Source of the DNA: an uncultured Alphaproteobacteria bacterium
GTDB taxonomy: Bacteria > Pseudomonadota > Alphaproteobacteria > GCA-2731375
Direction: 5' to 3'
NCBI GenBank assembly: GCA_951812805.1
Contig: CATOSZ010000003.1
Location: 2,186,557 to 2,250,556 of the forward strand
DNA length: 64,000 bases
Within the stretch, counting starts at the first letter, position 1. The number at the start of each line of letters is the position of its first letter. Position numbers and translations under genes: made by a program. This document shows positions 17,535 to 28,174 of the stretch, piece after piece. The notes below the pieces were generated by a model that had not been told where the DNA came from, made no database searches, and worked only from the letters and a program-made list of their open reading frames with translations.

Positions 17535-18404
17535 CTAGCCCCAGGGCTTGCCCATCAACCCTTGCGGGCGGATCGCCAGGAAGACCATGAGTGTGGCGAA
17601 AATCACCAGGTAGGTGACGTCGCCGTATTCCGAGAAGACGGAAAGACCGACCGATTCCATCATGCCCAGGATCAACCCGCCGGCGATGGCCCCCGATATG
17701 ACCCCGGCGCCGCCGATCATCACCATCATGAAGGCCTTGATCGAGGTTGGCCCGCCCATGCCGAGATTGACGCCGGTGATGGTGACCAGCAGCCCGCCGA
17801 CGATGCCGGCCAGCATGGCGCCGAGCGCGAAGCCGATCATCGAATAGCGCTCGACGTCGACGCCCATGAGGTAGGCCGCCGTGCGGTCCTGCGCCAGCGC
17901 GCGCAAGGCCCGCCCGGTCTTGGAATACTGCATGTAGAGGATGAAGGCAGTGATGAAGAAGATCGCCAGGCCGCAGATGAGAATGCGGTCGTAGGGCATG
18001 ATCAGGCGAAAATCGAGGTTCAGCACGCCGTTCAGGATCTTCGGCACGCCGCGCTGCTTCTCGCCGAAGACCAGCAGGATGATCGCATCCAGCAGGAAGG
18101 CGATGCCGGCCGCCAGCAGCATCGTGCTCTCCTCGCGGGAGGAGCGGCGGATCACCGGGCGGAACAGGAACTTCTCGATGATGCCGCCGAGCAGGGCGAG
18201 GCTGATGGCCGTGGCGGCGAGGGCGACCACATAGGGCAGGCCCAACTGCCCGTAGATCGTATAGGTGACGAAGCCGCCGATGACGTAAAGCTGACCGTGC
18301 GCGAAATTCAGCACGTTCATCAGGGCGAAGATCAGGGTCAGGCCAAGGGCGATGAGTGCGTATTGCGCGCCGAGATAAAGCCCGTTGGCGATGATCTGTT
18401 CCAT
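17535..18404 (-). CDS. livH: Branched-chain-type ABC permease (LivH-like)
   Basis: A 289-residue permease with the LivH start pattern (NGLYLGAQYALIALGLTLIFALMNVLNFAHG split over residues 7-37) and the coupling segment SKTGRALRALAQDRTAAYLMGVDVER near 160-185. About eight hydrophobic segments are visible. It pairs with the LivM-like subunit. It lies 69 nt downstream of the binding-protein gene, with a strong hairpin in the gap that may set the higher ratio of binding protein to permease. The Met at 18404 is the natural start. Confidence 0.92.
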   Translation of the reverse strand: MEQIIANGLYLGAQYALIALGLTLIFALMNVLNFAHGQLYVIGGFVTYTIYGQLGLPYVVALAATAISLALLGGIIEKFLFRPVIRRSSREESTMLLAAGIAFLLDAIILLVFGEKQRGVPKILNGVLNLDFRLIMPYDRILICGLAIFFITAFILYMQYSKTGRALRALAQDRTAAYLMGVDVERYSMIGFALGAMLAGIVGGLLVTITGVNLGMGGPTSIKAFMMVMIGGAGVISGAIAGGLILGMMESVGLSVFSEYGDVTYLVIFATLMVFLAIRPQGLMGKPWG

Positions 18405-18425
18405 GGCGGTGCGGTGTCCCTGGAG

Positions 18426-18457
18426 GGCGGGACCGGGAATGACGCCCCGGTCCCGCC
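18426..18457 (-). promoter_or_regulatory. Intercistronic hairpin between binding protein and livH-like gene
   Basis: A perfect 12-bp inverted repeat (GGCGGGACCGGG with its complement) with an 8-nt loop lies between the substrate-binding gene and the first permease gene. There is no T-run after it on the minus strand, so it is not a classical terminator. In binding-protein operons such hairpins commonly protect the upstream mRNA or attenuate the downstream genes. Confidence 0.65.
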
Positions 18458-18473
18458 GCCCGAACGCGGGATG

Positions 18474-19676
18474 CTAGTCGACTTCCGCCACGAACAGGGT
18501 CTCGAACTTGCCGTCGCGATATTCGTTCACGACGAGCGGCACGGCGACCTGGCGGCGCTGGCCGAACGAGCTCGTGCCGACATACTTCAGCACGGCGTCG
18601 CCCTTCATGTAGGGGTTCGGTGCGCTGAACGTGTCCATGGTGGTCTTGAAGGCCTCGACGTCGTTCATCGCCGCCGGGTTGGCCTTTAGCGTCTCCAGGA
18701 TATACTCGAGCGCGTAGACCTTGGTGTTCGACTCGTCGTTGTACTCACCGAACATCTTGGTGTAGCGGGCGACGAACTCCTTCATCGCGTCGGACGCGAT
18801 TTCCGGCGTGGAGGCGCCGCCGACGGAGATGAACCCGTCCGCCAGCGAGCCCGCACCTTCCCTCAGCACGGTCGCGTCCTGCGCGGTCTCCGTCGAGATC
18901 AGGCCCTGGAAGCCGAGCTCGCGCGCCGAGCGGATGATCTGCGGAGCGTTGGCCGGCGCGACGCCGGACAGCACCAGCAGGTCGGGGCGGGTCTTGATCA
19001 CCGGCGTGATGACCGGCGTGAAGTCCGTCGTGTCGACCTGGTAGGTGACGCTGTCCGAAACGACCTTCAGGCCCAGCGCCTTCGCCGCCGCGACGCCGCC
19101 GTCGCGCTGGCTCAGCGGATCGGATTCGTTGGCGGCGATGAAGGCGACCGTCTTCACGCCCTTCTTGTCCTTCAGATACGTGTAGATCGCCGGGCCGGAC
19201 TGATAGTTGGCGACCATCCCCAGGACGGCGTTCGAGGCCGGCTTGGTATAGAGCGCCTTGGGAAAGGCGTAGGGGAAGTAGATGATGCCGTTGCGCTCGG
19301 CGACCGGGCGGACGGCCGCGGCGCCGTCGTCGACGTTCGGGCCGACGACATAGTGAATGCCTTCCTGCGCCATCTTCTCCATGCCGGCGATCGCCCGCTT
19401 GGGATCCTTCTGATCGTCGAAGGTGACGATGTTGACGTCGTACGTGGTGCCGCCGATCTTCACGCCGCCGGTCTCGTTGATCCAGGCGGCACGGGCCTGC
19501 ATGGAGCGCACGTTGGAGATGCCCCAGGCGGCGGCCGGGCCGCTGGTGACGCCGACGAAGCCGATTTTCAATTCCTTGTTCGCGGCCTGGGCCGCGACGC
19601 TGCCGGCGGCGATCGCGACGGCGCCGACCAGGCCGACGAGAACGTGCCTCAGGCGTGCCGAGCGTTTGGTGATCAT
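18474..19676 (-). CDS. ABC transporter periplasmic substrate-binding protein (Liv type)
   Basis: The 400-residue protein from ATG 19676 starts with a signal peptide (RHVLVGLVGAVAIAAGSVAAQA, cleavage near residue 32). It continues KELKIGFVGVTSGPAAAWG, as in periplasmic binding protein family 6 of branched-chain-type importers. Further matches are NIVTFDDQKDPKRAIAGMEKM and VVGPNVDDGAAAVRP. The frame is open to 19772, but the signal peptide and an AGAGAGA ribosome site favour 19676. It is the first gene of the importer operon, transcribed from a likely promoter overlapping the operator shared with the GntR gene. The ligand is not known. Confidence 0.9.
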   Translation of the reverse strand: MITKRSARLRHVLVGLVGAVAIAAGSVAAQAANKELKIGFVGVTSGPAAAWGISNVRSMQARAAWINETGGVKIGGTTYDVNIVTFDDQKDPKRAIAGMEKMAQEGIHYVVGPNVDDGAAAVRPVAERNGIIYFPYAFPKALYTKPASNAVLGMVANYQSGPAIYTYLKDKKGVKTVAFIAANESDPLSQRDGGVAAAKALGLKVVSDSVTYQVDTTDFTPVITPVIKTRPDLLVLSGVAPANAPQIIRSARELGFQGLISTETAQDATVLREGAGSLADGFISVGGASTPEIASDAMKEFVARYTKMFGEYNDESNTKVYALEYILETLKANPAAMNDVEAFKTTMDTFSAPNPYMKGDAVLKYVGTSSFGQRRQVAVPLVVNEYRDGKFETLFVAEVD

Positions 19677-19777
19677 GATGGTTCTCTCTCTTCGTTGTGA
19701 AGGTGCGAGCTCCCCGCGACCAGCCCAGGCCCAACGACAGAGCTGAGGGAGCACGCTCATGCAAAAGTGCACGAGAA

Positions 19778-19807
19778 ATGATGGACAATGGCTGTTGGAG
19801 TTGTCAA
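19778..19807 (-). promoter_or_regulatory. Candidate sigma-70 promoter of the Liv-type operon
   Basis: On the minus strand TTGACA (19807-19802) is followed after 18 nt by CATCAT (19783-19778), which matches TATAAT at four of six bases. It is about 100 nt upstream of the binding-protein start. The -35 box lies inside one arm of the palindrome at 19801-19832, so a bound regulator would block it. Confidence 0.5.
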
Positions 19808-19832
19808 TAAACCGATGTCATTTTGTTGACAA
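19801..19832. promoter_or_regulatory. Palindromic operator candidate for the GntR regulator
   Basis: TTGTCAA at 19801-19807 and its exact complement TTGACAA at 19826-19832 form an inverted repeat with an 18-nt spacer in the 209-nt gap between the divergent importer and GntR genes. GntR/FCD regulators usually bind palindromes with TTGT/ACAA ends. One arm overlaps the predicted -35 box of the importer, suggesting repression. The wide spacer is unusual and may mean two half-sites or two dimers. Confidence 0.5.
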
Positions 19833-19885
19833 TTTTCCGGTAGCCCCACACTCTCGGCGGACGGGATGAAAATGGGCGCGGGCGC

Positions 19886-20569
19886 GTGGCGAGAATGAAC
19901 GAGGGCGGCAAAGGGTCGGAGCGGGCCATCTTCGAGGAGATCCACACCGCGATCATCGAGCGCCGCCTGCAACCGGGCACCAAGCTCGGCGAGGAGGCGC
20001 TCTGCGAGATCTACGAACTCTCACGCGGGCAGGTCCGCCGCGTCCTGGTGGAGTTGTCGCACAGCAAGGTGGTCGAGCTTCGGCCCAACCGGGGTGCCTA
20101 TGTCGCGCAGCCCTCCGTGCGGGAGGCGCGCAACGTCTTCGAGGCGCGCCGTGCCCTGGAAGCGGCGATCGTCGAACGCGCGATAGACCGGGTCACGACG
20201 TCCACCCTGAACCGCCTCCGCGCGATCGTCGAGGAGGACCGCCAGGCCCTGGCCCGCGGCGACCGCGAGGCGTCGATCAAGCTTTCCGGCGATTTTCACC
20301 TTTGTTTGGCCGAGATCGCCGGCAACGACGTGCTGACCGGGTTCCAGCGCGAGCTGGTCTCGCGCTCCTCCCTCATCATCGCGACCTTCGGCGAAGCGGA
20401 CGGTCCCGAATGCTCGGTGGAGCATCACGGCGGTATTATCGAGGCCCTGGAATTCCGGGACGGCCGTGCCGCCTCGTGCCTGATGGAGGCGCATCTGGTC
20501 CATATCGAAGGCCGGTTGCGCCTCGATGTCGACGCCGGGAAATCGCCCCCGGACCTGAAGGCCATCCTG

Positions 20570-20581
<12 letters not shown>
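19886..20581 (+). CDS. GntR-family (FCD/FadR-type) transcriptional regulator
   Basis: A 231-residue regulator. The N-terminal winged helix (about 10-75) shows RLQPGTKLGEEALCEIYELSRGQVRRVLVELS and the wing RPNRGAYVAQP. The C-terminal FCD domain carries the metal/ligand histidines in DFHLCLAEIAGN, EHHGGIIEAL and HLVHIEGRL. Such proteins bind small acids and release operator DNA. Starts at GTG 19886 or ATG 19895 are both in frame. It is divergent from the Liv-type importer, the most probable target. Its 3' end overlaps by 12 bases the convergent hydroxylase operon. Confidence 0.9.
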
Positions 20582-22929
<2,348 letters not shown>

Positions 22930-22933
<4 letters not shown>

Positions 22934-23415
22934 GTTCCCGCCTCCCGCAAGGCCCGCGCCGCCTCGCGCACCGCGGCGACGATGTTGGCGTAGCCGGTAC
23001 AGCGACAGATGTTGTTGGAGAGCGCGCGGCGGATCGCCGCGTCGTCCGGGTCCGGCTCGCGCGCCAGGAACTCCTGCACCGTGACCAGCATTCCCGGCGT
23101 GCAATAGCCGCACTGCAAGGCGTGGTTGCGGTGGAAGGCCTGCTGGATCGGCGTCAGCTCGTCGCCGCCGCCCAGTCCCTCCACCGTGGTGATCTCCGCC
23201 CCGTCGACGGCGACGGCGAAGTGCAGGCAGCTGCGCGCGCTGCGGCCGTCCAGCAGCACCGTGCAGGCGCCGCAGACGCCATGCTCGCAGCCGATGTGCG
23301 TGCCCTTGAGGCCGAGCTCGTGGCGCAGCACGTCGGCCAGCAGGCGGCGCGGCTCGACCCGGGCGTGCCGTTCGCGGCCGTTCACGATAAGGGTGATGTC
23401 CAGCTTTTCGATCAT
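22930..23415 (-). CDS. (2Fe-2S) small subunit of the Mo-hydroxylase (CoxS-like)
   Basis: A 161-residue protein with two iron-sulfur clusters in the order usual for this family. The plant-type [2Fe-2S] motif CEHGVCGACTVLLDG is near residues 44-58, and the second cluster is formed by CGYCTPGM and CRCTGYANIV near 102-141. It carries electrons from the molybdenum site to the FAD subunit. No Tat signal is visible, so the complex is cytoplasmic. It overlaps both neighbours by four bases. Confidence 0.95.
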
Positions 23416-24281
23416 GCGTCGTCCCCCTCGGCGAGGCGCCGCAGCCCGCGATCCAGCAGCACGCCCAGGACATGGCGCCGGTGCCCGGCGTCGGCGTGCA
23501 CGTCGCTCGGCGGATCGACCTCGGTGCGGGCATGGGCGACCGCCTCGGCGATCGCCGCCTCGTCGAGGGCGCGGCCGGTGAGCGCCGTTTCCGCGCCGGC
23601 GATGCGTCGCGCCGTGTCGCCGGCGCCGATCATGGCGACGCGGGCCAGCGTGACGGTGCCCGCCGCATCGAAGCGCAGGCGCAACGCCAGGCCGGCGACG
23701 GCGAAACCATGCGCACGGTTGCCGACCTCGAGAAAGCAGCTGCGTTCATCCCCCCGCGTGCGCTCGACGGCGACGGCCTCCAGCATTTCGTCCGCTGCGA
23801 TTACCGTTTCCAGGGCGCCGAGAAAGAATTGGCTCGCCGGCACGGTGCGCCGCCCGTGCGGGCCGACGATGCGCATCTCGGCGTCCAGTGCCAGGGCCGC
23901 GGCCGGCGGCTCGCCGAGCGGATCGCCGTGCGCCAGGCTGCCGCAGACGGTGCCGCGGTTGCGGTTCGACTGGCCGCCGACGAAAGACAGCGCGTCTGCC
24001 AGCAGCGGGCAATGCCGGCGGACCGCCTCGTCTTCCTCCGCCTGGGCCTGGCGGACGCGGGCGCCGATGACGATGCGGTCGTCCTCGACATCGACAAAGT
24101 CGAGGGCGTCCACGCGGTTGAGCGAGATCAGCATGGCCGGCTGCACCATGCGCAGGTTCATCAGGGGAACCAGGCTCTGCCCGCCGGCGAGGATACGCGC
24201 GTCCTCGCCATGCTCGCCCAGCGCCAGCAGCAGGCCGGCCAGGTCGTCCGGCTGGGCGAAGGCGAAGGGGGCCGGTTTCAT
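23412..24281 (-). CDS. FAD-binding medium subunit of the Mo-hydroxylase (CoxM-like)
   Basis: A 289-residue flavin subunit. It starts FAFAQPDDLAGLLLALGEHG, has the FAD-pyrophosphate loop ARILAGGQSLVPLMNLR near 28-44, and the second motif GGQSNRNRGTVCGSLAHGDP in place of the common IGNPQIRNRGTIGGN. The C-terminal domain starts near 175. It passes electrons from the 2Fe-2S subunit to an external acceptor. Order FAD, FeS, Mo on the minus strand, with ATGA junctions on both sides, shows one translational unit. Confidence 0.93.
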   Translation of the reverse strand: MKPAPFAFAQPDDLAGLLLALGEHGEDARILAGGQSLVPLMNLRMVQPAMLISLNRVDALDFVDVEDDRIVIGARVRQAQAEEDEAVRRHCPLLADALSFVGGQSNRNRGTVCGSLAHGDPLGEPPAAALALDAEMRIVGPHGRRTVPASQFFLGALETVIAADEMLEAVAVERTRGDERSCFLEVGNRAHGFAVAGLALRLRFDAAGTVTLARVAMIGAGDTARRIAGAETALTGRALDEAAIAEAVAHARTEVDPPSDVHADAGHRRHVLGVLLDRGLRRLAEGDDA

Positions 24282-25324
24282 GCCCCACCTCGCCCGTGCA
24301 GGGGAAGCAATTCGGCGTCCAGCGCGGCCAGCGCCGGCGGGCCGACGATGCGGCCGTCCTCGACGACGCGGGTGCCGTCGATCTCGATGGTTTGCATGCG
24401 AAGGATTCCGTCCGGGTGGTTCTCGCCGCCGCCCGGCACCCACCAGGGTAGGCCCATGCCGATGGCATCGTTGCCGAGGCAGCGCATGTCCTCGATGAAG
24501 GACCCGCCGGTGGTCCGCGCGGCCGGGTGGATCGCGTGGGTGAAATGAATGACGTAGCCGTATTCTCCGCCCGCCGCCCGACGCAACGCCCGGTCGGCGA
24601 CGATCCGCTCGTTGCCGCCGCCATGCAGGGCGCGGATCTTGCCGTCGACCTCCAGCACCATCGGTTGGCTTAGCGCGGTGTAATATTCGTGGAACATGGA
24701 ATCGACCTGGATCCGGCCCTGTACGCTCTCGACTTCCGGGAACATGGTGCAGGAGCCGGGGACCAGGTACATCCCCGGCTTGTCGGCCCGGCGCGGTTTC
24801 TCGAAGCCGCGCTTGCCGAGGGTGAAGGCGACGTCCGTCTCGCCGCCGTCGGTAATCCGCACGGTCTTGCCGAGGGCGTCGTTGACCAGGGCGTCGACGG
24901 CGCTGTGCACCGCGTAGTAACGGTCGAGGTCGACCCGGCCGAACAGCCGCGTGAGGCCCTCGGCCGTCATGTCGCCGCCCAGCAGATAGCGGCAACGCCC
25001 TTGTTCCATGGCCTGGTCGTAAAGCTCGGAGCCGGCGAGATAGGGAAAGGTGAGGTCGATCCACACGTCGCTCGCCAGCACGGCGCCGCTGAGCGGTGCG
25101 GTCAGATAGGGATCGGCCAGCCGGCCCTGGAAGGGCAGTTGCGGCAGGGTGAGCAGCAGCGGCCGTCCGCCCGCCCGCTCGACCGCCGTCAGCACGGCCG
25201 CCGCGACCTCGCCCGCGCCGGCGGTGTCGGCGGTGATCAGCACGTCCTCGGCCCCGGCGACGGCCATGTAGTCGGCGACCAGGACGTCGGCGGCGTGCGC
25301 GAGGGCGGAGGCATCGGCGCTCAT
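24278..25324 (-). CDS. NicX-like 2,5-dihydroxypyridine-type dioxygenase (M29-fold)
   Basis: The 348-residue protein resembles the leucyl-aminopeptidase-like family that includes NicX, the ring-opening 2,5-dihydroxypyridine dioxygenase of nicotinate breakdown. Potential metal ligands are the histidine group HFTHAIHP (260-267) and the pair H303-P-D305 in GGGENHPDGI, similar in spacing to the His-x-Asp ligands reported for NicX. It lacks a signal peptide. Adjacent Mo-hydroxylase genes fit a scheme in which a pyridine ring is hydroxylated and then opened. It overlaps both neighbours by four bases. An aminopeptidase-like or other ring-cleaving role cannot be excluded. Confidence 0.65.
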   Translation of the reverse strand: MSADASALAHAADVLVADYMAVAGAEDVLITADTAGAGEVAAAVLTAVERAGGRPLLLTLPQLPFQGRLADPYLTAPLSGAVLASDVWIDLTFPYLAGSELYDQAMEQGRCRYLLGGDMTAEGLTRLFGRVDLDRYYAVHSAVDALVNDALGKTVRITDGGETDVAFTLGKRGFEKPRRADKPGMYLVPGSCTMFPEVESVQGRIQVDSMFHEYYTALSQPMVLEVDGKIRALHGGGNERIVADRALRRAAGGEYGYVIHFTHAIHPAARTTGGSFIEDMRCLGNDAIGMGLPWWVPGGGENHPDGILRMQTIEIDGTRVVEDGRIVGPPALAALDAELLPLHGRGGA

Positions 25325-26481
25325 GGGGCGGCTTCCGGTTGGGCGGCCTCCGGCGCGGCCAGGTCCATGCGCTCGAAATAGCCGGTGAGGAAGTTGTGCA
25401 GCGGCGTCTCCAGCGCGCTCATCCGGCCGGGCCGGTAGGCGGGCGAGGACATCGCGAGCTGCATCGACTCGATCATCATCCGATCCTCCTCCAGCACCAG
25501 GACCTGGTAGTCGGCATAGACCTTCAGCACCTCCTCGATGTCGGGGCGCTCGAACACCGCCTCGGGGAAGAGGTGGTAGATCACCATCCGGGTGCGGCTT
25601 TCGCTCTCCGGCCAGGCGATCATCGGGCGCAGGCAATCGATGCGGCCGAAGAAGGTGAGGTTGGGCGCGAGATAGCCGGTGCAGGCGAAGCTGTGCGGCT
25701 TGTCCTCCAGCCAGGGCATCTTGGGCAGCAGGGGCTCGCCCCCGGGCGTCGGCGGTGCCGCGTCGTAATAGATCGTCAGGCCGCCGTCGGTCTTGGCCTT
25801 CACCGCCTCGTCCTTCCAGGCGAACTTGGCGCCGAAGCTGCCCGCGTGCAGCACGCCCACGTGATAGAAGTCCATCAGGTTTTCGTGCACGAACTTCCAG
25901 TTGCAGGCGAGATCCAGCTCGATCCGATTGCCCATGCGGCATTTCTCGAAGCCGAGATGGGCGAAGTCAGCCTCGAAAACCGCCATCCGGTCGGCCAGCG
26001 GTGCCGCTTCCAAGTCGAAGTTGACGAAGATGCAGCCGCGCCAGACGTCGATTCTAAGCGGGCGCATGCGGCAGGCCTTCAGGTCGAAGCCCTCGCTCTC
26101 CTTCATATAGGCCGCGCCGGTCAGCTGGCCGTCGAGACCATAGACCCAACCGTGATAGGGGCATTTGAAGCTGCGCGTGTTGCCCTTGCCCTGGGCGACC
26201 TCGACGCCCCGGTGGACGCACATGTTGTAACAGGCGTTGAGGGTGCCATCGCGGGTCCGCGAGACGATGATCGGCTCGCCGACGATGCGCATGGTGAAAT
26301 AGTCGCCGGGCTCGGCCAGCTCCTCCACCCGACCGACACAGAGCCAGTCGTGCCTGAAGTACACCTCGGCCTCGCGGGCGAAGATCTCGGGCGAGGCATA
26401 GATGGCGCCGGGCGCGTGATGGGCTCTCGCGACGGGCGCACGCACCGCGTCGACGGCACCGGCCGGTATCCTGTCTGACAT
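25321..26481 (-). CDS. Rieske non-heme-iron oxygenase, alpha subunit
   Basis: A 386-residue ring-hydroxylating oxygenase. The Rieske motif C-x-H then C-x2-H reads CVHRG and CPYHGWVYG near residues 88-112. The catalytic domain contains NWKFVHENLMDFYHVGVLH, holding the bridging Asp/Asn region and two His iron ligands, with a third acidic ligand expected near the end of the domain. Known members need a reductase partner, which is not in this window. It precedes the NicX-like gene by an ATGA overlap. Possible reactions are monooxygenation, N- or O-demethylation or ring dihydroxylation. Confidence 0.92.
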   Translation of the reverse strand: MSDRIPAGAVDAVRAPVARAHHAPGAIYASPEIFAREAEVYFRHDWLCVGRVEELAEPGDYFTMRIVGEPIIVSRTRDGTLNACYNMCVHRGVEVAQGKGNTRSFKCPYHGWVYGLDGQLTGAAYMKESEGFDLKACRMRPLRIDVWRGCIFVNFDLEAAPLADRMAVFEADFAHLGFEKCRMGNRIELDLACNWKFVHENLMDFYHVGVLHAGSFGAKFAWKDEAVKAKTDGGLTIYYDAAPPTPGGEPLLPKMPWLEDKPHSFACTGYLAPNLTFFGRIDCLRPMIAWPESESRTRMVIYHLFPEAVFERPDIEEVLKVYADYQVLVLEEDRMMIESMQLAMSSPAYRPGRMSALETPLHNFLTGYFERMDLAAPEAAQPEAAP

Positions 26482-26535
26482 CGTCTCCTCCTCCCGCGAT
26501 AGCCGGGGGAGTTTGCCACGACCCCCGCCGCCGGG

Positions 26536-28170
26536 TCATCCCTCGTCGCGGCCGTGCAGCGTGCGCGCCGCTTCGGGCGTCAGAAAACCCTCGGCGATGT
26601 CGCGGCGCAGCGCGTCGGCGGTGCGCTTGCGCGGGTCGCCGACGCCGCCGCCGCCGGCCTCCAGGGTGCGCATGACGTCGCCGGGGGCGAGGACGTAGCG
26701 GCCTTTGGGGTGGACGATCTCGCCGTTCACCTGCAGCTCGCGCCGCCCGCCCGGGTGGCCGCCGAGGTGGCCCTTGGGCGCGACCTCGGTGCGGCCGGCG
26801 AAGCAGGACAGCGTCAGTGGATTGCCCGTGTCGTTGCGGATCAGCATGTCCTGCCCGGTGCCGCCGCGATATTCGCCGGCGCCGCCGCTGTCGGGATGGA
26901 GGCGCTTGTGCAGGTAGGTGACGCCGATCTCGCTCTCCCAGACCTCGACGGGGACGTTGATCATGTTGCCGGGTGCCGACACGGTCGCCCAGCCGTCCAT
27001 GCCCTCGAGCGCGCCGTAACCGCCGGCGGAGAATAGGATCGAGGAGAACGCCTCGCCGTCCGGCCGGGTCCCGAAGTAGTTGACCTGGGTCATCATCCCG
27101 CTTTCCGCCGGGACCCGTTCGGGCAGCACGTCGGCGAGCGCGCCGAACACCAGGGGTGCTACGAAATGGCCGATGACGTGCCGGCCGCCGGTCGGGAACG
27201 GCGGCTGGGCGTTCAGGATCGAATTCTCCGGTGCGCGCAAGGTGATCGGATTGCCCGCGCCTTCGTTGTTCGGCACCTCGGGGATGGTCAGGGTCTTCAC
27301 CGCATAGTTGGTGTAGGCGCGGGTATAGCAGAGCGGGACGTTGATGCCGTAGGGCACGGCCGGCCCGGTCCCGGCGTAGTCGAGGGTGATGTCGCTGCCC
27401 GCGACGGTGACGGTGACCGCCAGGGTGACATTGCCCTCGATCGCCTCGGCCTCGATCTCGTTGCGGTAGACGCCGTCCGGGATTTCGGCGATCGCGGCGC
27501 GCATGGTCTGCTCGGTCTGCCGGATGATCGCCGTTGCGAGCGGGGCGAGATCGTCGAGGCCGTATTCGTCCATGAACTCCAGCAGCGCGCGGCCGCCGAC
27601 TTCGTTGCAGGTGACGTTGGCCATGATGTCGCCCGAGACCATGTCGCGCAGCCGGACGTTGGCGAGCACCATCTCCAGCAATTCCTCGTTCAGCTCGCCG
27701 GCCCGGTAGAGCTTGTTGATCGGGATCTGGATCCCCTCCTGGTAGACGTCGCTGGCACCGGTGCCGAAGCCGAGGCCGCCGATATCCGGCAGGTGGGTGA
27801 CGGAGATGGTGTAGCCGACCAGCCGCTCGCCCCGGAAGACGGGCCGCATCACGTTCACGTCGAACAGGTGGCCGGTGCCCATCCAGGGATCGTTGGTGAT
27901 CAGGACGTCGCCGGGGACGAGCGTCTCGGGCGGAAAGCGCGCCAGCATGTGGCGCAAGGTCGGCGGCGCGGTCCCGGTGAAGGACGGCTGGCTGAAGGTC
28001 CCCTGGCTCAGCGAATTGCCTTGCGCGTCGAACAGCACGCAGCTGAGGTCGCCCGCGTATTTCGTGTTGGTCGAAAAGGCGCTGCGCACCAGGGCGGAGA
28101 CGATCTCGTCGACGATGGAGACCAGCCGGTCCCACATGATGCCGAGTTCGACGGAATCGAAGTCCCGCAT
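26536..28170 (-). CDS. Hydantoinase B / oxoprolinase-family protein
   Basis: The 544-residue protein has HyuB-type motifs: LSCVLFDAQGNSLSQG near 43, PGDVLITNDPWMGTGHLFDV near 87, LGFGTGASDVYQEG, and the C-terminal GAGEYRGGTGQDM and GGGGVGDP. The family forms heteromers with HyuA and carries out ATP-dependent opening of hydantoin-like or lactam rings, or carboxylation-type reactions. It follows hyuA with a 4-nt gap. The region 26482-26535 upstream of the Rieske start holds only its ribosome site. In the catabolic context it could open a cyclic amide made by the hydroxylase. Confidence 0.92.
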   Translation of the reverse strand: MRDFDSVELGIMWDRLVSIVDEIVSALVRSAFSTNTKYAGDLSCVLFDAQGNSLSQGTFSQPSFTGTAPPTLRHMLARFPPETLVPGDVLITNDPWMGTGHLFDVNVMRPVFRGERLVGYTISVTHLPDIGGLGFGTGASDVYQEGIQIPINKLYRAGELNEELLEMVLANVRLRDMVSGDIMANVTCNEVGGRALLEFMDEYGLDDLAPLATAIIRQTEQTMRAAIAEIPDGVYRNEIEAEAIEGNVTLAVTVTVAGSDITLDYAGTGPAVPYGINVPLCYTRAYTNYAVKTLTIPEVPNNEGAGNPITLRAPENSILNAQPPFPTGGRHVIGHFVAPLVFGALADVLPERVPAESGMMTQVNYFGTRPDGEAFSSILFSAGGYGALEGMDGWATVSAPGNMINVPVEVWESEIGVTYLHKRLHPDSGGAGEYRGGTGQDMLIRNDTGNPLTLSCFAGRTEVAPKGHLGGHPGGRRELQVNGEIVHPKGRYVLAPGDVMRTLEAGGGGVGDPRKRTADALRRDIAEGFLTPEAARTLHGRDEG

Positions 28171-28174
28171 GGCG

